Below, in pieces: positions 10,221 through 19,696 of a DNA stretch of 50,474 bases. The translations under genes were made by a program, and so were the position numbers. The DNA comes from Patescibacteria group bacterium UBA6489 (GTDB lineage Bacteria; Patescibacteriota; Gracilibacteria; BD1-5; UBA6164). The number at the start of each line of letters is the position of its first letter. The first letter of the stretch is position 1. The notes under the pieces were generated by a model. It was given only the letters and a program-made list of their open reading frames with translations, was not told the origin of the DNA and ran no database searches. The stretch spans positions 1 through 50,474 of the forward strand of contig DJMN01000059.1 in NCBI GenBank assembly GCA_002435385.1, given 5' to 3'.

Positions 10221-10934
10221 TTAAAATTCTACTCTATAAAAAAAACCAAAATTATATTGATCATGTTTTTCATGAAATAATCATTCATCAGATGCAGAAA
10301 TTTTTGCTCATATTTTTAATTCATCATTTTTCCAGAAAATTCCCCTTTTTTTGTAAGAAACAAATAATCACAGTTGATCATCTGTCAAGCTTAATGAGAC
10401 GGGTAATCATTTAGGGAATCTTAATCAGTTTTTGTAGGCTTTTTCTGCATCATTCACAAGTTCAAAAGGTCTATTTTCTTTATCAGGTTCTATTTCAAGT
10501 CGTAGTATTTCAGGTCTTAGATTTTCAAATGTTTCATCCCAAGGTGTTTCTAAAAATTCTTTATTTAGTAAGTCTGAATCTACTACATTGTCCACTAATT
10601 TTAAAGTGGTTTTTAAGTAATCAATTTCTTCTGCTAATCTCCATACTAGTTTAGCAATTGGATCTGGAAGTCTATTAAAAGGAAGGAATCTTTCTACATA
10701 TTCTCATATTATTCCATCGAATTTATCTCCATATTTTCTATTAGCTTCACCAATGATGTAAGCCCCAAGGGTATTGTATTCTTTATTTTTTTTTGCTTTT
10801 TCTTTATCTGATTTATCATCTTCTCAAAAAGAGAGGAGTTTTGTGTAGTCTTCATTTAGTGTATAATAATCAAGTCATTTTGAAATATCGGCTTCTTCAA
10901 AAGGAGATGATGAAATTAAGTAATTTTCTAACAT
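10221..10934 (-). CDS. Cassette gene A, copy 1 (unknown function)
   Basis: The product has 237 residues with no signal peptide. The N-terminal three-quarters is acidic and helical (MLENYLISSSPFEEADI...). The last ~60 residues contain KNDELKIGAKIS and end GFFYRVEF, which resembles the end of the 174-residue protein encoded at 38510-39034 (ENDELRFGIQ ... AFVYKLVF). Both are preceded by a ~100-residue helical gene, so they form a duplicated two-gene cassette. A standard-code reading would lose the C-terminal third. I do not recognise a family. The stop lies 5 bases from the SpoU fragment. Confidence 0.65.
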
Positions 10935-10944
10935 GGTTTTGTTT

Positions 10945-11244
10945 TTATTTTAAAGATGATAAAAGTTCTTTTTCTGCTTCTTTTTGTTCTATTTCTTGTA
11001 TTTTTTTATTTTCTTTCTCTATTTCCTTACATTTCCTCATATTTTTTTCATATTTTTGTTCTTTTAGTTTTTCAATTTTACACATAAGATTTTTCTCACT
11101 TTTCTTTATTATTTCAAGAATTACTTCTAATTTTGGGGCTGAAAATCTTTCAAAATTTACTAAGATTAATTTTTTTAGTTCAGGATGTAGAACTATAGTA
11201 TTTTCTACAATTCTTTTTATAATTTCTTTTCTTATTATATCCAT
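10945..11244 (-). CDS. Cassette gene B, copy 1 (unknown helical protein)
   Basis: This 99-residue, lysine- and glutamate-rich protein opens with IRKEIIKRIVENTIVLHPELKKLI and continues as a long coiled coil (KNLMCKIEKL ... EAEKELLSSLK). It is clearly homologous to the 100-residue protein at 39039-39341 over its whole length. The partner gene begins 10 bases downstream. It has no signal peptide and no known domain. A two-gene layout with a coiled-coil partner would fit a regulatory or adhesin-like pair, but that is only a guess. Confidence 0.65.
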   Translation of the reverse strand: MDIIRKEIIKRIVENTIVLHPELKKLILVNFERFSAPKLEVILEIIKKSEKNLMCKIEKLKEQKYEKNMRKCKEIEKENKKIQEIEQKEAEKELLSSLK

Positions 11245-11330
11245 GTCTCTATATTTTATGTATTATTTTAATTTTAATATATATTTTTTATATTGGCAAA
11301 TTTTTGATGTGTTTTTAATTTAGGAAAAAT

Positions 11331-11358
11331 TTGTTTTAAGATTTTAGATTGGTATAAT
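11331..11358 (+). promoter_or_regulatory. Promoter of the S-layer/PKD gene
   Basis: TTGTTT (11331-11336) and TATAAT (11353-11358) are separated by 16 bases, a good sigma-70-type promoter, 32 bases before the ATG at 11391. Confidence 0.6.
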
Positions 11359-11390
11359 GAAATAAAGTATTTTATAAATATGATTGTATT

Positions 11391-13232
11391 ATGAAGTTTT
11401 CAGGAAAATTTTTAGTTTCGTTTTTTCTTTTTGTTGTTTTTAGTTCATCTGTTTTTTCTTCAAATGTTTTAGTTGAAGACGTATTTACAGATGTTGATTC
11501 TAACTACAAATATCGTGATGAGTTGCAGACTCTTTATGATAATGAGATAATACAATCTAATTTGGATTGAAAGTTTAATCCTTATCAAGTTGTTAAGAGG
11601 GATGATTTTATGTGAGTGGCTATGGAGGTTACTTGTGAGAAATGTATCTTTCCTCATACAGATTATAATTATATAAAGTTTTATTCTGGTAAGGATACGT
11701 TTTGGGATTTAGAAGAGAATAATGAGAATTTTTATTGTATTTATGAGGCTGATAATGAGGAGTATTTCTCAGAATATAGTGCAGGTTATGAGTGTGATGA
11801 TGGCACAAGTCAGGATTGATGAATTCCTTTTTGTGTGAATGATGTTGTAACTAGGCAGGAGGCTATTATGGTTCTTATGAAGAGTTCTAATTTGATTTCA
11901 GAGAGAACTGTTTTAAGAGTTTTACAGGATATTGATAGTTGAAGTATAACAGAGAATTTATCGGATGATGTAAGTGCTAAAAATTCTGATGGTAGTGCTA
12001 ATTTGTATTATCCTTATTTACAGAAGGCTTTGGATATAGAGCTTGTGGAGTATAGTTCAAATTGAGGTGAGAAGGTTTATAAGTTGTTGGAGGAGGATGA
12101 GTGAAAATTGAGGGCTTGAGAGGCTATAACTAGAGAGGAGCTTTTGTATATGGCTTATATTATTTATAAGCTTAATGCTTGTGAGGATGATAAGTCTTGA
12201 GAGATTCCTTCAAAGATAAATGTTTATAATAGTTCTTGTGATGAGTCTAGTGTGGATTGTGATTTGTCTGATTTAAATGCTTCTGATGATACTTATGATT
12301 TTGGTGTAGATGTTTCTTTGGATTGTTCTAGTGGGATTGATGATTCTACTTGATATAGTTGGTGGTTTGTGAATATTATAAATTGAGAGAGTTTTACTAA
12401 GAATTGAAAGTATTTGAATGATGTTAAATTTTTGAATTCTGGTATTTGGAAGGTTAATTTGAGGGTTAGGGATAATTGTACTAATGAGTCGGAGATGTAT
12501 TTGTATGTAGGTGTTTGAGATGATTCTATGCTTTCTTCTATGATGAAGACGAGTTATATTAATTCTAGTAGGTGAGCTGAGATTGAGTTTAAGTCTGTGG
12601 TTTCTTCTGGGGAGTCTCCTTATGAGTATGCTTGGGATTTTGGGGATGGTGATGATTGAATTTGAAAGAGTGTTAGTCATATTTATTCTCTTGATTGAAT
12701 TTATGAGGTAAAATTATCTGTTACTGATAGTAATGGTGTTTATGGGGAGTCAAATATGTTTATTGAAGTTTCTGGTTCTTTAGATTGTAGTTTGGATAGT
12801 GATTGAGATGGTCAGAATAATTGTGAGGATGAGTGTCCTTTGGTTTTAGGGAGTTTTTTAAATAAGGGGTGTCCTATTTTTTATTCTAATTGTGATAGTT
12901 CTTGTTCTTGTCCTGATTGATATACTTGTGATAGTAATAATACGAATACTTGTGGGGATAATTGATTTTGTATTCCTGATAAGCAGGTAAGTGATTCTTG
13001 TTTGTATTTGGAGGGGGATAATAATATTTTTGGTGAGTTGGTTTGTAAGATGGAGTCTTGTGATGATAATTATTTGGATTTTATTGCTGATTTGAGGAGG
13101 TGTGATGAGGTTTATCCTGCTATTGTTTCTTTGGATGGGGAGGATGTTTATTCTAGTTGAGGTGTTTGGACTTCTAGTGGTCATGTTTGGGTGGAGAAGG
13201 AAGTTGAGGAAATGGAAGAGGAGGAGGAATAA
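11391..13232 (+). CDS. S-layer/PKD surface protein with Cys-rich C-terminus
   Basis: The product has 613 residues. A signal peptide covers residues 1-25. An SLH-like domain follows (VFTDVDSNYKYRDEL ... LDGKFNPYQVVKRDDF), and a second degenerate SLH region lies near residues 175-270. Two PKD-type Ig folds follow; the second has the classic AWDFGDGDDG and LSVTDSNG. Near residue 470 there is a thrombospondin type-3-like calcium motif (DSDGDGQNNCEDECP), then a Cys-rich region (CDSSCSCPDGYTC ... NTCGDNGFC). These are extracellular modules, so this is a wall-anchored surface protein, possibly adhesive. The TGA glycines fall at conserved positions, for example in the Ca-binding loop. It is preceded by a strong promoter and followed by an interspersed repeat. 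Confidence 0.85.
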
Positions 13233-13240
13233 ACCTCATC

Positions 13241-13303
13241 CTTGTCCTAAAAGGATACACCTTCGGATAAATTTTCTCTCCTTGCAGGAGAGGGAGGCTG
13301 CAA
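13241..13303 (+). repeat. Interspersed repeat family A, copy 1
   Basis: The segment CTTGTCCTAAAAGGATACAC...GAGGGAGGCTGCAA is found again at 37261-37324 with few changes and with the same order of short palindromes (CCTAAAAGG; CTCTCCTTGCAGGAGAG). A related sequence lies inside the coding region of the RND pump at 18758-18795. Confidence 0.8.
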
Positions 13304-13325
13304 TTTTATAATTTAATTTTATGTT

Positions 13326-13778
13326 ATGAAGGTATTTTTAAGTAAGAGACATTATAATGCTTTAATAAAGTGTTTGTGAATATGAGGTTGGGTTTACTGA
13401 ATTATGGGAGATATGGTTGATGAAAAATATAAGGAGATTTCTGAAGAAATAGATGATTTTAAAAATTATATTTTATGATATCATAAGGATTTTTGATTTG
13501 ATAAGAAAAATATTGAGGAATATGATAATAAGTTGAGTTTTTCTGATTCTTATATGGATTGAATTTCTGATGATATGAGTGATTTTAATGATATGGAGTT
13601 TTGGGAAAAGTTATCTAGAAAGTTTGCAATTAAGGAGTTGGAAGAGAAGCATTGAAGAGAACAATTGGAAGAGATGCCTCAAGAAGTTTTTATGGAACTT
13701 TTGTGTGAAGTTGAAGCAAAGTATGAAAAAGAGTTTGAAGAAAATTGATTTAAGAATGTTTCTTTGTTTGGTAAATAG
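13326..13778 (+). CDS. Small acidic protein of unknown function
   Basis: The product has 150 residues, is acidic and helical, with a hydrophobic patch (CLGIGGWVYGIM) near residues 16-27 that is too short to be certain as a membrane helix. The pattern MGDMVDEKYKEISEEIDDF...FGFDKKNIEEYD...FWEKLSRKFA is reminiscent of small proteins seen on plasmids and phages, but I cannot name a family. ATG at 13326 is taken rather than the out-of-frame ATG at 13321. The gene lies between repeat A and the first 250-nt repeat that borders the GIY-YIG gene. Confidence 0.65.
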
Positions 13779-13830
13779 TTTTTTTAGATTATTTTTTTGT
13801 GGGTTGGTGTTTGTTTTGTGATGAATTAGT

Positions 13831-14083
13831 AAGACTTAACTCCTAATTTTAGTATAAATTTTTGGAGTTAAGTCCTAAAATTAATAAAAATATTTTAAGA
13901 GATAGTAGAGAAAATTTTGTTTTGTGGTTATTTGTTTTTTTGAACAGTTGGACTTTTACTTTTCACGTGAAAAGTAACAAAAACGCTTAAGGGCATAAAT
14001 CTTCGCTGTGGTGCTAGGGGGATTTTTTGGTTCGTTTGACGGCGAAGGTTATGTCCTTAAGAATCCCATTGATACACATCGGA
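13831..14083 (+). repeat. 250-nt structured direct repeat, copy 1
   Basis: It is about 95% identical to 14974-15225. It contains three palindromic units. The 5' unit is GACTTAACTCC / GGAGTTAAGTC interleaved with TAATTTTAG / CTAAAATTA. The middle unit is ACTTTTCAC / GTGAAAAGT. The 3' unit is a ~20-bp stem whose arms are CTTAAGGGCATAAATCTTCGC and GCGAAGGTTATGTCCTTAAG. It fills most of the 330-bp gap 13779-14108, and I see no gene in it. Confidence 0.9.
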
Positions 14084-14108
14084 AAAATATATATTTAATA
14101 ATTTATTT

Positions 14109-14966
14109 ATGAATAATTGAAAAACAATTATAACATATCTAGTAAATTGAGACGCTATAGGGATAAAGACAGTGGAATTTTCAAATAGGCTTATAAAATG
14201 AATATATATTCCAAGAAAAGATTTAAAAGAATCTATGGAAAGAGATGAACTAAAAAATAGTTGAGTCTATTTTTTGTTGTGAGAAGATGATGAATGAAAT
14301 CCTTTAGCTTATATCTGACAAGCTACTTTCTTGTGAAAGAGATTAAATGATCATGACAGAGATACAAATAAAGATTTTTGGAATATTGCTGTTGCTTTTA
14401 CATATAAGGACTGAACTTTGAATGAATCAGATATAAATTTTTTAGAGAGGGAATTAATAAAATTAGCAAGAAAAGCTCAGAGGTTTAAAATAAAGAATGG
14501 AAACTGATGAAATAATTGATTAATACAAGAGTATAGGATTCCTGATATGTTAGAGTTTATTTCTGATTTAAAGGTTTTGTTGGAGAGTTTATGATTTAAG
14601 CTATTTAAAGAATTAGCAAGTAAAGAAGAATTGAAAAATGAAGAAAATATTTATTATTTACATTCAAGATGAAGTAATGCAAAAGGGGTTTATAGTAATG
14701 AGGGGTTTTTAGTTTTGAAAGGTAGTATTTGAGTAAATGGAATTATTCCATATCAGCTAAAAATGTGACATATAAAAAGAAATAGGGATGAATTATTAAA
14801 AAAATGAATAATAGAAGAAATAGAAGATTGATTTGTTTTTAGAAAAGATTATTTGTTTAAAACACCAACTTCTTGATGTAATATAGTTTCTTGATGAAAT
14901 TTGAATTGATGGACTGAATGGAGGAATAAAGATGGGAAAAGTTTGGATGAGATTGAAAGGAAATAA
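14109..14966 (+). CDS. GIY-YIG nuclease with DUF4357-like C-terminus
   Basis: The product has 285 residues. Residues ~50-130 hold a GIY-YIG-type catalytic domain: SGVYFLLGEDDEGNPLAYIGQATFL gives the GVY...YIG pair, and KRLNDH...FWNIAVAF follows. Near residue 205 the pattern GSNAKGVYSNEGFLVLKGS, followed by a basic helix and KKGIIEEIEDGFVFRKDYLF, matches the DUF4357 module often fused to such nucleases. Family members are predicted DNA endonucleases; their targets are mostly unknown. The gene stands alone between two copies of a 250-nt repeat, which suggests a mobile unit. It has about 14 TGA glycines, so it has long resided in a table-25 genome. Confidence 0.85.
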
Positions 14967-14973
14967 TAAAAAT

Positions 14974-15225
14974 AAGACTTAGTTCCTAATTTTAGTATGA
15001 ATTTTTGGAGTTAAGTCCTAAAATTAATAAGAATATTTAAAGAGATAGTAGAGAAAATTTTGTTTTGTGGTTATTTGTTTTTTTGAACCGTTGGACTTTT
15101 ACTTTTCGCGTGAAAAGTAACAAAAACGCTTAAGGGCATAAATCTTCGCTGTGGTGTTGGGGAATTTTGTGGTTCGTTTGACGGCGAAGGTTATGTCCTT
15201 AAGAATCCCATTGATACACATCGGA
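14974..15225 (+). repeat. 250-nt structured direct repeat, copy 2
   Basis: Same orientation and order of palindromes as 13831-14083. Differences lie mainly in the loop of the 3' hairpin and at positions where pairing becomes G-U (ACTTTTCGC instead of ACTTTTCAC; ACTTAGTTCC opposite GGAGTTAAGT). It fills most of the 337-bp gap 14967-15303; the remainder is AT-rich and would hold the promoter of the next gene. Confidence 0.9.
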
Positions 15226-15303
15226 GATTTTTAAAGTATAATATTTTTGAGTTATTTTTATTTTTGTGATAATATTATTTTAATTAATCATTAACTTTAG
15301 TAT

Positions 15304-16179
15304 GTGGGTAATTTAATAGATAAATCTTTATCAGAGGGGAGTTTAGAAAGATTAAATAGGATCTCTATAACTCCTGATAGATTGGAAATTTTTATGAAAA
15401 TTGCTTTATGATTAATATCAGATATATGGGAAGATATTTTCAAAAAAAATTTGGGAATGAGTTTTCAAAAACCTAAATTTAGTTTTTTTGAAAAAAATAT
15501 TTATATTGATTGAAAAGAATTTTCATGAGAGATTGGTTATGATGAGAAAAACAATAAAATTTTTATTAATTCTTCTTCTATATTACAGTTAGTAAGGAAT
15601 GGTATAATAAAAAGTGACATCTGATTTACCTTAACATTATGACATGAAGTATGACATAGTATTCAGAAACAATTGTGATTAAAGCAATCAAAAGTGGAAA
15701 GAGAATATCATGCAGATTTTATTGCATGATATTCTTTACAAAAAATGAAAGAAATGTGATTATTAGATGAAGGTGATTTAGATGAATCTATAGCTGTATT
15801 TAGTAATATGTGAGATGTATGTGAAAGTGCAGAAATATATACTTTGATACAGAATATGGGGGATCAAATGAAAAAGAAATGATTATTAAATAAGGAGATT
15901 AAAAATAACATTAATTATATTTTAGAGGCTGATAATTTACATATTTTGATACAAAGAATGAAAGAAAAATGATTTTTAAATAATAAAAATTTTAAGAAAA
16001 ACCTTTTAGAATTTGGTAAAGATAGAGAATCAACCAATGTACATTGAGATAGTCAGATAAGAAAGTGAAACTTGCTTAGATGATTTTATGCTAAAGAAAC
16101 AGATGTTATTAAAAGTATCAATAATGGTTTGAGCGTTGCATTAGGAACTTATAATGGAAAATTAATGAAAAATATTTAA
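15304..16179 (+). CDS. Zinc metallopeptidase-like protein (HEVGH)
   Basis: The product has 291 residues. LTLGHEVGHSIQKQLGLKQSK at about residue 110 supplies HExxH (H114, E115, H118), and REYHADFIAGYSLQKM about 20 residues later supplies the E/HAD element, as in neutral zinc metallopeptidases of the YpfJ type (HE.GH..Q ... E..AD..AG). Both glycines of the motif are TGA. Start is uncertain: GTG at 15304 is the first possible start after an in-frame TAG; ATG at 15394 is an alternative that leaves the active site intact. No clear signal peptide is seen, so it may act inside the cell. Confidence 0.75.
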
Positions 16180-16208
16180 TTAATGTAAAATAGTATCTAA
16201 ATAGATAA

Positions 16209-16285
16209 AATAAGTGATATTTATCACTTATTTTTTGATTTTACTTTATGAAAATAAAAAAGGGATAAAATATTTTTTATCCCTT
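16209..16285. terminator. Back-to-back terminators between convergent genes
   Basis: AATAAGTGATA / TATCACTTATT (16209-16232), followed by Ts, ends the metallopeptidase gene. AAGGGATAAAA / TTTTATCCCTT (16260-16285), preceded by As, ends the minus-strand RND operon. Confidence 0.75.
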
Positions 16286-16299
16286 AAAAATTGTTTTTT

Positions 16300-19200
16300 C
16301 TAACTCTCACTATCATAATAAAACACAGGTATAACAATCAAAGTCAACACAGAACTCAAAGCCAAACCTCAGATAATAGCCCAAGCTAATCAACTCCATA
16401 CTGGATCTCAAATTATAGTTGCTGCTCAGAAAACCGTGGTTAAGGAAGTTAATATTATTGGTTTAAATCTGGTATAGGCAGCGTTTAAGATAGCATCCTT
16501 TAGTAATACTCAGTTTCATCTTAATATATTTATATACTCTATCAAAAGTATTGCATTTCATACAACTATTCAACCGAGAGCTATTACTCAAATCATACTT
16601 GTTGCTGAGAAATACTCATTTTTAACTAGGTATAATAAACTAAATAGTCAAAATACTCAGAAGAATCATAATAAGAATGTCATCATAATTATTCTAGCTA
16701 CTGAGAAGCTTCTGAATTGTCCTACTAACATTAAATATATTGCAAGTAGAGATATTGCCATTGCGATTCATAGGTCTCTAAATGTATCTATTGTAAGTTC
16801 CCATTCTCCTCACCATTCGACTGAATAGTTTTTTCAGTCTTTTAGTCCGATGAAGTTTATTCTGTATGGTGTCCAAGATTCTAGTTTGTATTCATCTCAA
16901 AGGAAACTATCACTCATAAGTTCTTTAAATAGTTTTATTTGAGGGTATACAAGTGAGTTGTTTCACATTTCGGCTGCTATTACTAGGTTTTTTTCTCTGT
17001 TATCTGTTTCTATTTCTCAATCAACGAATGTTGTTTCTTTTTTTACTACTGATGAAAGTGGTATTTTTTCTCATTTATTGTTTGTTATTGTTATTTCATC
17101 AATTAGGTTTGTTGTAGTGTTATCTTTTGAAGATAATACTATGTTTGTAACTTCTAGAGAATCTTTGTTTTTGATTGTACTTATATCTAGTCAGCTTGTG
17201 ATTATTGCTAAAGAGTTGACAACTTGTTGTGTTGTTAGAGATGCTGATACTAGGGAATGTTGGTCTATTTCTAAGTTTATTTTTTTATAGCTTGTTGGAA
17301 TGTTGTCTACTATGTCTACTATCTCTTCTTCTGTCGCTATATTCTCTACTAGAACCTTTACCTTTTGCATAAAGGTGTACATATTTTCATTAGAAGCATC
17401 TCATTTTATCTTTGCTCTAAATGTTGATCTTACTGGTGGTCATGGTGGATCTTCTAATAGTCTGAGTTTTATGTCTGGGAATTTTTCTAGTAAGTATTTT
17501 TTTAGATAGGTTCTAGTTTTTATAACGAATTCTTCAGAATTTATTCTGTTTTTAGATGTTAGTTTTTCATATTCTTCTGGAGAGTATAGATTTATTCTAG
17601 AGCTTATTTGATTTTCTCAGGCTCTGTATCCTCATCATCTGAATAGGTTTGCAAAGTCTCACATAAATGGTTGTCCTATTGTTGATGAGATATTTTTTAC
17701 TAAGTTGTTTATTTCTTTTTGTTCGGTTAAGAAATATTTTGTTATTTCTTGTTCTATTTCTTCTGTTTTTTGTGCATTCCATCATCTTGGGGTATCTATC
17801 CATAGATATACTTGGTTTTGATTAGATTTTGGTAGCATTCTAGCTTTAAATATTCAGATGTATATTGGTCATATTACTATTGTAACTAGTGAAATCCAGA
17901 ATAGTATTTTGAATAGTTTTCTTCTAATTTTCGCTCATCTTTCTTCTCATAGGAACTTTCCTAAGAATTTTAGATAAATTTTTCTTATACTCCATGTTCT
18001 TTTTTTCTTCTTTTCTACTTCTTGTTCTTCATCTTTTGTCAGGTAGTAACTTATCCATGGATTTATTGTTAGAGCGACTGTTGTTGAGATTACTGATGCC
18101 ATAAGTGCGAATTTTGGTATTGGTCACATATATTCTCACATCATTCATCATACTGCGAACATCGCTCAGAAGGCTAGTAGTCTAGTTACGGTTGAAAGTA
18201 CTACTCAAAGTTCAACTTCTTTTATAGCTTCTAGTACTGCTTCCATTTTTGTTTTTCTTTCTTTTTTTCTATCTTTTAGGTGTCTTGCTATGTTTTCTAC
18301 AACTACTGTTGAATCATCTACTAGCATTCATAGTACTAGTATTAATGCGAATAGTGTTATTCTGTTTATGCTTTCTCATATTAGTAGTGAGATTCAGAAT
18401 ACTGATGACAATGTTAGTGGGATGCTTATTGCTGTGTTTAGGGCATTTTTTAGTCATAGTGAAAGTGTTAATATGAAAACTACTATAACTATACTTTGGA
18501 TTAGGTTTATTAGTAGCATATTTGTTGCATTTTTTGCGGTTTCTCATTCGTCTTGTATTGTTTCTATTTTTATGTTTTGTGGTAGTTGTTTTTTTAGTTT
18601 TTCTATTTTTTCTTTTATGTCATTTGTAACGAAGATTGAATTTGAACCTATTTTTTTTCAAAATCCTATAAATACTGTTTGTTTTGTATTTATTTCGTTC
18701 AAAGGGTTAAAACCCTCTGTTGACAAATTTTGTTTAGAATTATTTAAAGAGTTAGAATTGTAGCCTCTTTCCTTTATGTAAGGGGAAGAATTCAAGTTGG
18801 GGTTACTACTTGTTAAAACAGAGATTTTATCTATTTTTTTTACTCAGTATTTTATTTCTGCTATGTCTTTTAGGTATATTTTTTCGTTATTAATATTTCA
18901 TACTATTATGTTTTTTACTTCTTCTATTGTTTCTGATTTTCAGTCTATGTTTAATAGGATTTTTTCTCAAGATTCTAAGTTTATGTCTCATACTGGAGAG
19001 TTTATGTTATTGCTTTTTATTGTTCATAAAACTTGTAGTATGCTGATATTTTTTGATTCTAGTTTTTTTGTGTCTAAATCTATTATGATGTTTTTTTTGT
19101 AGCCTCATACTATGTCTATTGTTGTCACATTTTTTATTGTTTTTACTTCTTCTTTTACTATGTTTGCTACTTGTCTTAGTTGTATGTAAATTTCTTCTTC

Positions 19201-19671
19201 ATTTAATTTGGTATTTTCATCTTTACTGTCATAGCTTATAGCAAATGTTATTTGAGGTAATTCATCTGGATCTATTGTTTGTATTTCAGGTGAACTCGCT
19301 TCTATTGGTTTTAGATAACTATTTTCATTTAGTTTTTGGATTAGTCTGATTTTCGCTTTTTCTTTATCTATTCATACATGGAATTTAGCCATTACTCATC
19401 CGTAGTTTTCTCCAGATATTCAGTATACTTCATCTATTCATTCTAGTTCCATTATTTTGTTTTCTAATGGTGTTGTGATGTATTTTTTTGTTTCTTCTGA
19501 GGTTAGTCATCTTGCTTCTACTGTTATGTTGAATGCTGGGACTATTATTTCTGGGTTGTACTGTTTTGGTATAATCATATAACTAAATATTCATACTAGG
19601 AAGGTTGCACTTACTAGTATAAATGTTAGTTTTGAGTTTTCTATAAAGAATCTTGCTATTTTTGTGAACAT
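16300..19671 (-). CDS. RND efflux permease 1 (HAE1-type)
   Basis: The product has 1123 residues, typical for AcrB-like pumps, with 12 expected membrane helices in two halves. The first helix is near residues 12-32. TM4 carries LVLGMLVDDSTVVVENI with the paired Asp residues that relay protons in HAE1 pumps. The second half carries IALGGIVVGNAILLIEYI. It is the last gene of a TetR-adaptor-pump operon, starting 25 bases after the adaptor. No TolC-type outer-membrane gene is present, as expected for a bacterium without an outer membrane. Residues ~293-340 form a low-complexity insertion whose DNA resembles an intergenic repeat. The substrate is unknown. A paralogue lies at 45873-49238. Confidence 0.9.
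18758..18795 (-). repeat. Family-A-like repeat inside the RND1 coding sequence
   Basis: Read on the minus strand, GAATTCTTCCCCTTACATAA followed by AGGAAAGAGGCTACAA aligns with the 3' half of repeat family A (AATTCTCTCCCCTTGTAAAA then GGTAGAGAGGCTGCAA). It is in frame and gives the peptide NSSPYIKERGYN. The glycine here is GGC, a codon almost absent from the rest of the pump, and a hairpin AGGGTTTTAACCCT lies just downstream. Confidence 0.55.
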
Positions 19672-19696
19672 TTGTTTTTTCGTTAGTTTATATTTT

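Noticed and set aside
13831..15225. Insertion sequence with inverted ends
   Set aside because: The flanking 250-nt units are direct, not inverted, repeats, and the enclosed gene is a GIY-YIG nuclease rather than a transposase.
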